From Dichetophora obliterata (lineage: Eukaryota > Arthropoda > Insecta > Diptera > Sciomyzidae), in the NCBI GenBank assembly GCA_963920525.1, contig OY986435.1:223064399-223128398 (forward strand): a stretch of DNA of 64,000 bases. Direction: 5' to 3'. Both the position numbers and the translations under genes were made by a program. The notes under the pieces were generated by a model. It worked only from the letters and a program-made list of their open reading frames with translations. It had not been told where the DNA came from and ran no database searches. Shown piece after piece: positions 52,702-63,128 of this stretch (its first letter is position 1; each line of letters begins with the position of its first letter).

Positions 52702-54833
52702 CAGAGCTAAAAATACAAGTTCAAGCTAGCTTGAGCTTGATTATTTTGAATCAAGTATAGCTTGTAATTGAATATAAATAAGCCCACGACAGCTTGCGAC
52801 TTGCAAGTATGCTAGGGGTTTGTTCGAGACACTCAATAAATGCAGCAATACTGCAACACTGTTACTCATTGACAGCTCTGTTGCAGATGCTCAGCTGATA
52901 CTTTACCTAAATATTGCATATTTTTTGCGCTGCTTTTGAGATCGAACGTGAAACTTTCAGAATGATTTTTTTAATAAGTTTCGCGATTGCTAATTCGCTG
53001 AAAAATTTAATAAATGGAATACAAATAAATAAATGTGTATGAATATGATAAATAATTACCATTAAATATAAAAAAGATTGCAATAAATACCAATTTTGCT
53101 TACTTTCTTCTTCCATTACTTTTGCGCAGTATAAATATTCGGGTTGCCGGGTTCTTGCATTTTGCGCGCGCCAAATGCCAAATTTCTCCAGTATTGCTGC
53201 ATTTATTGAGACTCGAACAAGCCCTAGCTCACAAGCGAACGGCGCGAAATTTCAAGTAAAGGAAAGCTTGATGCCTTCGGCAAAAAGCTTGAAAAGCTTG
53301 AAATTGAAGGCAAGTATCCAATTAAAGTAAGTATCCAAAAAATTCAATGAATTTGTGTAGGAAAAGCTTAAGCGTATTAGGACCTTTAAGGGTTCTGTGG
53401 ACTCCGTATTTGGCAGTTTTAGGGAGTATATGATTTCAGATCTGATGTCAGAATTTAAAATTCAAGATGGCGGATAGAGTTGCTATCTGGATTTTTTGTA
53501 TTTTGCGATTTCTTTTAATTTTGATATTCTGACAAGGAATTGGATTTCGGATATGTCACATTTTAAAAATTTAAGATGGAGGTTAGGGTTACCACCTAAA
53601 TTTTTACCACAGTATTGCCACCTAATAATATGCATTTTTAAGAGTTTTAACCATCATTTATCAGTGTTAAGGGGTCGCTGATTTCGAATCTGCAGTCAGA
53701 ATTTTTAAATTCAAAATGGTGGATAGGGTGGCTACCTTAATTTTTTCTATTTTTATGAATTCGAGGCTGGCAAAAAAATGGTATGCCAAAAATTTGTCGT
53801 TGAGTCCGAATCCATGGTCAGAATTTCAAAATTATAATATTTTTAAATAAAAGGGCTGCCACCTAATCATATGTATTTTTAAGAATTTTAAACATCATTC
53901 AAGTGTTAGGGAGACACTGATTTCGATTCTGAAGTCAGAATTTTAAAATTCAAGATGGTGGATAGGGTAGCCACCTTAATTTTTTGTTTTTTTATGAATC
54001 GGGGCTGGGGAAAAAAGGTATACCAAAAATGGATCGCTGAGTCCGAATCCGTGGTCAGAATTTCAGAATTATGAAATTTTGAAATAATAGGGTTGCCAGC
54101 TAATAATATTTATTTTCAAAAGTTTTCAACATTATTAAAAAATTCTATCATGGGGGAACGCCTAACAATGATAAATTATGTTTAAAATTCTTAAAAATAC
54201 ATATTATTAGGTGGCAGCCCTATGATTTCAAAATTTTCTAATTTTGAAATTCTGACAACGGATTAGGATTCGGCGACCCATTTTTACCCTTTAGTTCGCA
54301 CCAACTTCGAAATCGTAAAAATAAAAAAAGGTGCAAACCCTAACCTCCATCTTAAATCTTAAAACTGTGGCATTATCGAAATCAAAACGTCAGCATATCA
54401 AAATTACAAGAACTCACAAAAATAAAAAAAAATATAGGTGGCAACTCTATCCACCATCTTAAATTTGGACATCAGATCCGAAATCATCTACCCCTAAAAC
54501 TTCCAACCACGGAGTCCACAGAACCCTTATAAGTTCTATTATGCTTAAGCTCTCTCTACACAAGTTCATTGAATTTTTTGGATACTTGCTTTAAATTCAA
54601 TTAATTGAATACTTGCGAGCTTACAAGCTTTTGCCGATCGTTTCAAGCTTTTCAAGTTTCTGCCCGACAAAGAAAGTCTAAACAAGCCAAGCCAACGAGG
54701 AAGCATGTATATGACTTGTATCTGTTTGGTATTTTTGCAAGCTGGCTAAAGCTTGCTTTTCAATTTTGGATACATACTTGAATTCAAGTACTTCAAAAGG
54801 CTTGAACTTCAAGTAGGCTTGTGCAGTTCTCTG
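52702..54833. mobile_element. 2.1 kb non-autonomous hobo-like hAT element
   Basis: CAGAGCTAAAAATACAAG starts it and CTTGTGCAGTTCTCTG ends it. The 8-bp flanks ATCCACAC and ATGCACAC differ at one base, as expected for an aged hAT target duplication. Large inverted arms (about 53265-53600 and 54285-54680, with GGACTCCGT and CGGAGTCCAC) enclose a tandem pair of about 240-bp units (53675 and 53915). AAGCTTG and CAAGCTT words crowd both outer parts. No transposase is visible. The hAT end at 5858 shares its internal unit. Confidence 0.75.
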
Positions 54834-54841
54834 ATGCACAC

Positions 54842-55443
54842 ACTTCTGTGTACTTCTTTAAGCAATACCTCGTAATCTTTGTTTATTGCTAAAACAACAT
54901 AAGGCAAATGACTTAAGTGGTTTCTGGAAAAACGCAAGATGAGCGCGATTCTGGAGTCATACGAAAATAGTTTCAAAAACATGATCGTATCTATGTCCCA
55001 AAGAATATTTTAATTTAGTTTCGAAATCCAGTTCAACATTTACAGTTACAGAGCTAAAAACTGGAGATAAGATAAGAAATATTCCAAGAGTTATTTAAAC
55101 ATGGCAAATTAACACATGAGAAATGTTAATAATACAATTTTTAAGTGTAATCGTCAATAATAAGCAATAAAAAATATAATTACTACGATTGCTTTGGTTA
55201 AATTATATACCACTAATCCTATTTCTTGCTAAGACAACATAAGTCAAGAACAGTTTTTTAGATTTTTTTTTTTTATTATTATTAAACGGAGAAGAATATA
55301 CGATATTTTAATTTTTTACAACTCCAACTTTAATACTCGTTTGTTTGTGCATGAAAAAGTTTTTATTGTTTCCTGAAAAACTCTAATTGTGTGACTTATG
55401 AGGTTTTTGAAATGACCGATTCAAGTAAATCTTAAATCTATAT
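54842..55443. other. No recognised feature
   Basis: AT-rich intergenic DNA; nothing coding or repetitive recognised. Confidence 0.3.
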
Positions 55444-55580
55444 CAGTGATCGACAGCTTGGCCCCGAAAGATTTTCCTACCAAAGCTCTTTTTATTTTCC
55501 ATGCAAAATTTTCCATATTCCATATAAAAGCAAAAAGAGCTTTGGTGGGAAAGCTTTCGGGGCAAAGCTGTCGATCGCTG
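55444..55580. repeat. 137 bp near-perfect hairpin
   Basis: CAGTGATCGACAGCTTGGCC, CCGAAAGATTTTCCTACCAA and AGCTCTTTTT form the left arm. AAAAAGAGCTTTGGTGGGAA, AGCTTTCGGGGCAAAGCTGT and CGATCGCTG form the right. Arms are about 50 nt with a loop of about 36 nt. A small MITE is the simplest reading; an RNA hairpin is possible. Confidence 0.7.
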
Positions 55581-56215
55581 TTCTATATTGCTTATTATAG
55601 AATCAACAATGGGGTTGAAAAAGTTTGTTTCATGCTGGTTGTTGGGAGAAAGTACAGATTGATCGCTGTCTTCATAATACAACATAATTTTCGGAACATT
55701 TCAAGAATAGTAACAACTCTAATTTTTAATGTTTTTTTTTTTGAGGATTATATGAATTTTGGCCTCGTAAAAGAAACAGCAAGATTTATAGACCATTTTT
55801 GCAACTTTGCCTGAAATTTTTCCAGATTTGGATTTAGGAGGCTATCATCCATATAATCCAATAAAAAATGTAACATTCTTTTGGCAGATCATTAGCAGTT
55901 TTCTCCACAAATTTGTAAGCATCAGACAAGTGCTCGACCCATTCCCGATTTTGGTACCGATGCATATGCCGACTGCATTTTAAAAACCGATACCAATGCC
56001 GATTCCGGTTATATAATTTTGAACCGCTGCCGGTGCTTGAATTTTCTGCCGATACCAGCCAAGCATTTTCGAATTAAGTTTGCCGGTATTCTTTGACCCT
56101 ATCACAAAATGTACGCAAATGTTCAAGAGCAATGCTGTAATGTACATTTACAGATTGCCATAATTTTCTTATAATATTATACATAGTTATGTTTATATAA
56201 CAAAAATATAAATTG
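55581..56215. other. Intergenic with GATACCAATGCCGATTCCGG-like words
   Basis: 55945-56100 repeats TACCGATGC, GATACCAATGCCGATTCCGG and GCCGATACCAGCC loosely (period about 30-50 bp). No gene recognised. Confidence 0.35.
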
Positions 56216-56405
56216 GCCATTTCAGTCCTTTAAAGGGCTTTGACCGAACCTGTATTGATCAATTCTGTTGATGATCAAGAACTGGACCTACGAGTTTACT
56301 GCCGACTCCGAACGACTTATGTTCTCAAGAAGCTTTACATGGCAGTTTTTACTCTCTGAGGTTTGCCATATTCCCCAGAGAGGTGTCGGCTGAACAAAAA
56401 TATTA
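56216..56405 (-). mobile_element. SINE family 1, minus copy lacking the tRNA head
   Basis: CTGCCGACTCCGAACGACTT, ATGTTCTCAAGAAGCTTTAC and ACTCTCTGAGGTTTGCCAT are the complement of the body of 37692-38030. Similarity ends near the head junction (GGTGTCGGCTGAACAAAAAT). Confidence 0.75.
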
Positions 56406-56599
56406 GTTCAATTGTAAAAACATTAGTGGTATTCACTATGTAGGGTAACTGGTCTGGGAGATAAGTTAGATGGCAGATCTTATATATTAATACGCAAACA
56501 TCAAATGTTGTCGTACACTTTTTTTAGAATATTTATTTTATTTTAGAATAAGAGCAAACGTATATCAATCGAAAGGTACTGCACCATAGATGTGCCGAA

Positions 56600-57175
56600 T
56601 CATGTTAGATTTTACATTGATGACCTCTGACCCGAAATACTAACGTTAAATTTTATATTAATTTTAGTAAGGAATCTCAGGGCTAGGAAGAGGTAGAATG
56701 GTGAATGAGGTATCAAATGAAAGATCTGGCTTCATAGTATGATTACATTTTGTATTAGTGACCTTCGACCTGAAATATGAGTGTGAAAAGAGCATTTCTT
56801 AAATAAAAGCTAAACTTTAAGAGCTAGAAAAACATGATTTAAAAGAAAATATTAGACATTGATAAAAAGTGTAAAAAATATCTCAGACATTTTTTGCCAT
56901 CTCTTGCGTATGCCCTACAATAAGCATTTTTTTATGTTACAAGTGTGAATATATATTGTGATGGTGAAATTTCTTACAAATAGTACATTTTGAAAAATGT
57001 CCGTTATTTTGACACAAAAATAATTGTGATATCTCGAAAACTATAGATGTTTTCATTACAATGTATTTTTGTACGAAAAGTCTATGGTTCAGAAATATAA
57101 CAGTATACGAAAGCTTTTTTGATAATATATTTCACGGACATTATGTTAAAAAATTCCCGTTATGATGACAACGCC
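56600..57175 (+). repeat. Dispersed repeat, relative of 62650-63124 and 18600-18740
   Basis: GTGACCTTCGACCTGAAATA, GTGTGAATATATATTGTGAT plus GGTGAAATTTCTTA, and ATCTCGAAAACTATAGATG recur in the same order near 62700-62960. Confidence 0.65.
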
Positions 57176-57184
57176 GTAGATAGG

Positions 57185-57330
57185 TGTTTCATAAGGGGGG
57201 GGGGGGTTAGGTAAGGTTTAAGTGGCTGTCACTTTACAGAGACTCACTTAAGCCAATGAGTCCCATTATGATACCATGGGGCTAATTTTCCTACTCAATT
57301 TCTATTTGAACTAATGTGAGTTGTTCACAA
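57185..57330 (+). repeat. G-tract and GTTAGGTAAGG-type repeat fragment
   Basis: A run of 12 G (57195-57206) is followed by GTTAGGTAAGGTTTAAGTGG, CTGTCACTTTACAGAGACTC and ACTTAAGCCAATGAGTCCCA, then TATGATACCATGGGG. I associate this string with a repeat seen often in higher flies. Confidence 0.4.
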
Positions 57331-58310
57331 AGCTGTAAAGTCTGATGGGTGATGACGGGACGGGAGGGGGGAGGTTTCTGAAGCAAAAAATATAAAAAAT
57401 CGATTTAATCGCTTCATTTGGAGCAGGACGACAAGTATTCATTTAAGTTATATAACGAAAACAGATATTTTGAAAAGAAAAACATGTATATACATTAAGG
57501 CGCCTCACGAAAAAAAGTTGTTCGGGGCAGTTCCACAAAATAATCCTCAAAATAATAAAAAAATTTAAATTTTTGCATTCGAATGATGTTTTTCGTGCAC
57601 TTTTATAATTTTTTCTTTAAGTTATTATCACTGTTCAAAAAACTTAATTATTTCTAATGATATCCTCACTGGTCAGAATTGCTGGCCAGAATTGCTTAAA
57701 CTAAAAAAAAAATAAAACTAAAATATTAATTATAAATAATTATAAAAAATTAATTATAAATATAAAATAAAATAAACACCTGCTGAAAATCTATTGTAAG
57801 AAATTAAAAAAAAAGTTATGAAGTTATTTAAATTTTTAAAGTTTAAAATAAAAAATATCAAAAAATGTTTGATGCAGATTGGAAGAGATTTTTTCGGCCT
57901 ATAATTTTTAATATTTTGACAAAATCGATTTTTAGAGGTTATTTTAAACCATTCCAGCTCACAGATGGCTATCTGTAGAGTCGAAATATTTGGGGAATCA
58001 TCATAACATAAGCCGAGGTTTGTTTTGAAGGAAAGACTCGATCATTTTTTTTCTTCTCTATGGAGTATTAGGCGCCTTAATATACATAGTTGTAGATACT
58101 TACATACTTAGTTCATTAATTTTTTTGGAGCTCGAAGCCAATTTATCGATGACAGCTTCCTCTTTCATAGAAATATCCTTATGAATGTTCAAAAGCGCTT
58201 AACCATAACATCATTCTATTAGATCTTTGTCGATTTTTTACAACAGTATAGTCAAAGGTGACGTAAATTAATTCATGATTCAGTATTCATGAATGATAGC
58301 TTTGAAATGG
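57331..58310. other. AT-rich, no recognised gene
   Basis: Long A/T runs (57700-57850) and no protein motif. Confidence 0.3.
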
Positions 58311-58404
58311 TGATGGTGGTGTGTTCACGAAAACCTAACCGCACAACTGCACAAGTCCTCAAGTCCTCAACTGCACAGGCGAGTGCACTGAATCGTGAAT
58401 ACCC
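58311..58404 (+). repeat. Right terminus of the GGGTATTCAC family
   Basis: GATGGTGGTGTGTTCACGAA, AACCTAACCGCACAACTGCA, CAGGCGAGTGCACTGAATCG and TGAATACCC match 8905-8992 almost base for base. Confidence 0.7.
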
Positions 58405-58791
58405 TTAATATATTTTATGTATTAAATGAATTGCAACGAAAAATTCTGGACTCGTTACTGCATACATTAATTGGTGTGCTTGAGACGAAGTGTCACCGCT
58501 AGAAATTGATGAGAACATTTTTTAAAACCACTTTATGATACTCACACACAGCTTAAAAAATCGTGAAATTGACAAATTTCAGCCAGCTTCGCCAATTGGA
58601 TTTTATCGGCCAATTCACCACTGATATCAAACATATTTCAGGAAAAGAAAATGTCGTTGCTGATGCACTATCTCGCATTGAAGAAATTTCTGCTATACCA
58701 TTTAATCAAATTGCTGACGCTCAAGAATCTGACGAGGAGCTTGCTCATCTTACTAATTCATCGGCAACTAATCTTATAGCCCAAACAGAAT

Positions 58792-59108
58792 AAGCATAGC
58801 CAACACGCAGCCAACAGAAAAAATGTCAACATAGAAGTTGGTTGCCTTGCAACCCTATGAAATGAACATAATGAAAATAACCAACACGTAGCGAACGCAG
58901 CCGACACAAAAATGTTGACGAACTTTTAACTTTTGCCGCAGCTAACGGTAGCGAAATGTCAAAATACATAGTTCAAAGTAGAAAACTTAAAATTGACTAA
59001 AACATATTTGTCCAAATTAGTAAAAAAACAAACAAATTATTATATGCAAAAGGCTGTATCTAAATATTAATTTAGTAAAAAATAACAAAATATTGTATAA
59101 AGGATTGT
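58792..59108 (+). mobile_element. Insertion in the gypsy pol, family of 12305-12522
   Basis: It begins near GCATAGCCAACACGCAGCCA and repeats CCAACACGTAGCGAACGCAG inside. TGTTGACGAACTTTTAACTT and GCAAAAGGCTGTATCTA match the 12.3 kb copy. It ends around ATTGTATAAAGGATTG. Confidence 0.6.
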
Positions 59109-59119
59109 GTAGTTTGGGT

Positions 59120-59990
59120 TTAGAATTGTAAGTCATACCAAATTTCCAAAATCCATAGGCATGTAAGCGTACCAAACTCCAGCTTTACAATGCCATCTCA
59201 TCGATTTACAGAAATCCATTTCGACATTGTTGGTCCACTTCCGTCATCTGAGGGATTTACATACATGTTAACCTGCATTGACTGGTATACCAAATGGCCC
59301 GAGGTTGTCCCTATCAAAGATATTAAATCAGAAACAATAACCTGAAACTTTACTGATGGCTGGATTTCACGTTTTGGATGACCAAATATTATGGTTACAG
59401 ATAGAGGAAAACAATTCATATCCAAGATATTTGAAGAAGTAGCTTCATTACTTGGTGCAAATCTTAAACATACGACTGCTTACCATCCTCAATCTAGTGG
59501 TCTTGTGGAAAGATTTCACAGAACCTTTAAAACATCACTTCTTTGTCATCAAGATCAACAATGGACAAAATATCTTGGAACAGTAGTGCTCGGTTTACGA
59601 ACTACTATCAAGGAAGATTTAAAAACCACAGCTGCTGAACTCGTATGTATATGGTGAACAACTCCACCTTCCCGGAGATTTTATTGTACCTACTTCCACT
59701 ACTTTCGAATCTCTTAGTTTTGTTAGTTGCTTAAGAAAACAATTATTTTTAACTTCACCACATTTTTCACCACCTGAACATTCTAAAAAGAATTATTTCG
59801 TTCCAGTTGGATTAGACATATGTTCTCATGTTTGGATTAGAGTTGAAAACAAACTCAAATCTTTCCAACCCAAATATCATGGTCCTCATCCAGTAATTTC
59901 TCAAAGTGCTAAATACTTTAATGTTGAAGTGAACGGGAAAGAAGATACAATATCTGTGGATCGATTGAAACCTGTTTTTTACAACCTTTG
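59120..59990 (+). pseudogene. gypsy integrase, stops and a 4-bp frameshift
   Basis: Integrase joins element DNA to the genome using a DDE triad. Readable: FTEIHFDIVGPLPSSEGFTY (first aspartate), TDRGKQFISKIFEEVASLLG (second), TTAYHPQSSGLVERFHRTFK (glutamate). All three catalytic residues are kept. TGA stops lie at 59342-59344 and 59379-59381, and a duplicated GTAT at 59645-59652 shifts the frame in ELVYGEQLHLPGDF. The C-terminal domain continues HVWIRVENKLKSFQPKYHGP and HPVISQSAKYFNV to LKPVFYNL. Confidence 0.8.
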
Positions 59991-60260
59991 AAAAGCGTTC
60001 GTTTTCACTGGAATGTGGTGCCGTTTTTTTAAACAATTGTATACATGTTACTTGTTTTTAAAATTGCTTTAAATATTATTAAAAACAAATATATTTTAAT
60101 CAAAAAAATTGAAACTGAAATTGTTGTTAAAAAAAATAAAAAGATAATTTTTCATGGTTGGAAAATTTGTCTATCGTCAACATCGGATTTTTAATTTAAA
60201 AAATTAGGAAATATTCCAACAGTACAAATTAAATTCACTTTTACGTTCATTTAATAACAA

Positions 60261-60820
60261 TGTAGGGACGTCAAAAAAGTAAACGAAGATGACGAGAACC
60301 TAAACTTATTTTTTGGTCGTAGAACTTAGTGGCATACTCAGTTTTTCTCAATCAGATCAAAATCTCGAGATATTTGCGATTGAAATTTAGTCACTTTTAG
60401 ACCCATTTTTAGTTATATTTTCTTATTTTTGGAGAACAAAAATTTGGACCACCTCCGATTTTGCTTAAACTTTCAAAATTTAAGCTACTTATAAAAATAC
60501 TAATTTGAGTGAAAAAATTTTGAGATTTTTTAAAGACTTTACGTTTAACATTCAAATTTGGTCAAAATGGAGAGAAAGGCAAAATTACTTAACCTTTGAA
60601 AAATCATAGATTACAGAGGTATTTTCAAAAATATAATAAAAAGTAATTTTTAAAATACTACAAAAACATTTTTGAAATGAAGGTCAAATGATGGTCAAAA
60701 AACAAAAATCTAAATATCTCGAGAATTTGATCTGATTTAGAAAAACTGAATATGCCACCAGATTCTATGACCAAAAATTTGTTTTTTTGTGTCTTTTTAA
60801 AAGTTACGAATTTACCTACA
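60261..60820. mobile_element. 560 bp fold-back element
   Basis: TTTTTGGTCGTAGAACTTAG, TGGCATACTCAGTTTTTCTC and ATCAGATCAAAATCTCGAGA on the left are mirrored by TCTCGAGAATTTGATCTGAT, TTAGAAAAACTGAATATGCC and AGATTCTATGACCAAAAA on the right. The outer ends are TGTAGGGACGT and TTTACCTACA. Confidence 0.65.
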
Positions 60821-61136
60821 GTGTAATTTAACGAACACTGAAGCCTTGCTTATCATCATTTGAATTTCACAGACTGGCTTAGAATAATTTTGTTCAATTT
60901 ATATGTATTCGTTCAGCAAACGCTAGTACCCCAGTAAAAAAAACATGCGATCGCTCCTATGAGGAGCAACACCAGAGCGCTCTTTTGCTGTTTTATTCTA
61001 TCAAAAAGTGAGCATTTGTGCTCTTGTGCTCCTTTACTGTTTTAAAAAATCAATAGGCGAGCAATCAATAAAAAAAAGCACATAAAGTGAGGCATATGCT
61101 TTGTACGAAACTCGATCATTATTTGCTGTGAAAAAT
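60821..61136. other. Intergenic; GAGCGCTC-like words
   Basis: GCGATCGCTCCTATGAGGAG at 60948 and GCAATCCACTGCTCCTCAGA plus CAGATCGCTCATAGGA at 61687-61741 form an inverted pair about 780 bp apart with the SINE at 61137 between them. They are probably the arms of an element interrupted by that SINE. Confidence 0.45.
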
Positions 61137-61499
61137 CGGCCATTGTAGTTTAGTGGAGAGTGCGCTAGACTAACAATCCAGAGGTCCCTGGTTCGACTCC
61201 GGGTTCGGGCATGGTTCTTTTCACTTTCTTTCTTCTTTCCTACATGTAAGAATTATGGAAAACTAAAAATCCACAGCTAAACTGTGGGAAAATGTGGAAT
61301 TAAAGGACAGTAACAACTAAGGGCTGAAAATGCTTGCCGAGGTTAAGGCATAACACACACTAGCCTCGGTTAAAAGCGATTGAAAGCATTGTCTTTCACG
61401 TCTGTTTCGTCTAATCAATAATTCACGTATGGTTCCAATCAATTCCTCTAGCTAATCTATCCCTTTCCTTTCACGTCAAAGACCAAACCTAGTTTGTAT
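61137..61499 (+). mobile_element. tRNA-derived SINE (family 2), copy B
   Basis: The head has A box TAGTTTAGTGGAGAGTGCG and B box GGTTCGACTCC at 61190. The head does not close as a tRNA acceptor stem. The body matches 52292-52641 throughout and the end reads CAAAGACCAAACCTAGTTTG. Confidence 0.8.
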
Positions 61500-61741
61500 A
61501 AGGTGCATGTTGGTTCTTTGATCTTTTTAAAAAAAACCAAAAAAAATATTTTAAATGTTCCTTTGCTGATCCATTTGGATCAATTATTGATCGCTCCTTT
61601 TGAGCTCCTCTGGGATGTTAAAGGAAGCGCTGCCCTTCCTAGGACATGTAATGTTAAAAGAGAACCTAAAATACACCTAGCTTGGATCAATAAGGAGCAA
61701 TCCACTGCTCCTCAGAGAGCACTCCCAGATCGCTCATAGGA

Positions 61742-62649
61742 TAATCCATTTTTCTGCTGGGTACGTAAGCAACAATACATACGAAAACAATTAAGAAAAC
61801 TATTTATATTCTATTATATTTAACTTAATGTCTGCTAAGCAAACTAAGCATGTACATTGAACAATTTTCAATTTATCTTCATGTTATGGTGATTAAATAA
61901 TTTGGAATGTCTGTGCTTTTATTTAATATATAAAAAAATATTTAATTGCTGAAGAGAGGTTTGAACCCCCTGAACCCCCATATATACGGAGTTGCATGAT
62001 GACATCAAAATTATTCAGATATCTCAAAGAATGTATATTTGCTCAGTACAACGTATTTCCTTAAAGCAAGGTCATCGCCTCAGAATGAGAAAAAAAAACC
62101 GATAGAAATGTCAAGTTTTGATTTTGCAAGCAAATATCTCAGACATTTTTCAATAGTTTTCCATCAAATCTTCTTTGTCTGCAAGATCAGTTAAATGACT
62201 TTGAAGAATTAAGAAAAAATATACCCTTATCTCACGAATTTAATCATTTATATTGTTTTTAATAAACCTCTAAAATATTCAGTTTTTGCTCAAAAAATAG
62301 GCCAAATGTTTTTTGTTGTTATTTTTTTTTTACATACCTTTTATACATATGACATACCATTTATACGCAGCAATTGCTTCATTTCCACAAATAATTCAAT
62401 ATACAGTTTCTATCAACGAAAATCATGATCCCCAAATGATTTTTTTGGATGAATATTAATATTTTCAAAATGTTTTTATATTTTTTACAAAGTTTTACAG
62501 CTTAAAGAATAATTTCTGTGAAAAAAGTTTTCAAATATTTCAAACCACTCCATAGTTATATACACCAATCTATGTTTTAAGCCATTTTGGTATTTATTAA
62601 GAAATATGCGTGGGAGAAACAGTTCTTCCGTGTTTCTGAATCTTTTTTG
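61742..62649. other. Intergenic; degenerate ATCAAAATTATT-type units
   Basis: GATGACATCAAAATTATTCA plus GATATCTCAAAGAATGTATA at 61998 is a diverged member of the unit in 62905-63110. No gene recognised. Confidence 0.35.
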
Positions 62650-63124
62650 ATAATTTTTTTTAAAGAAATTAGAGTAGGTAGAAGGAGTTCACTGAATATT
62701 TTTGTAACCTTTGACCTGAAATATTAGCGTTTAAAGAATATTTCTTAAGTAAAGCCTAAACTATAACAAAATGGAAGAACATGGTGAAACATTTTTCGCT
62801 CTCTCTTACGAATACCCTACAATAAGCATTTGTGTATGTAACATGTGTGAATATATATTGTGATGGTGAAATTTCTTATAAATAATAAATTCTGAAAGAT
62901 TCCCTTTATTTTGACATCAAAGTTATGGCGATATCTTGAAAACTATAGCTTTTTTCAGCACAACGTATTTTTATATGAAAAGCCCTGGTTGTGCAAAAAA
63001 ACGGTGTACGAAAGTTTGTATGGGTAAAGTTTTTACAGATATTTTAAAAAAATGTCGACTATTTTTATATCAAAATTGTTGCGATAATTTGAAACTTAAG
63101 ATTTTCTTAGTACAGCACATTTTC
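62650..63124 (+). repeat. Dispersed repeat, relative of 56600-57175
   Basis: GTAACCTTTGACCTGAAATA, TGTGAATATATATTGTGATG and GATATCTTGAAAACTATAGC match the 56.6 kb copy in order. The core ATTTTTATATCAAAATTGTT plus GCGATAATTTGAAACTTAAG at 63060 is a second, diverged unit. Confidence 0.65.
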
Positions 63125-63128
63125 TTAA

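Larger units (their letters stand above)
58563..59990 (+). mobile_element. Dead gypsy-type LTR retrotransposon pol with an insertion
   Basis: The RNase H end and integrase of a Ty3/gypsy-type pol polyprotein remain. The 58563 ORF carries QLDFIGQFTTDIKHISGKEN and VVADALSRIEE, the RNase H C-terminus. A foreign insert occupies about 58792-59108. Integrase follows from about 59120 to 59990. The HHCC domain and part of the linker are missing, and the LTRs were not located. The integrase style (GPLPSSEGFTYMLTCID) suggests a CsRn1/Mag-like clade; this is inference. Confidence 0.8.

Noticed and set aside
61137..61211. Functional tRNA gene
   Set aside because: No pairing acceptor stem, and a second copy with the same body at 52292 shows a SINE.
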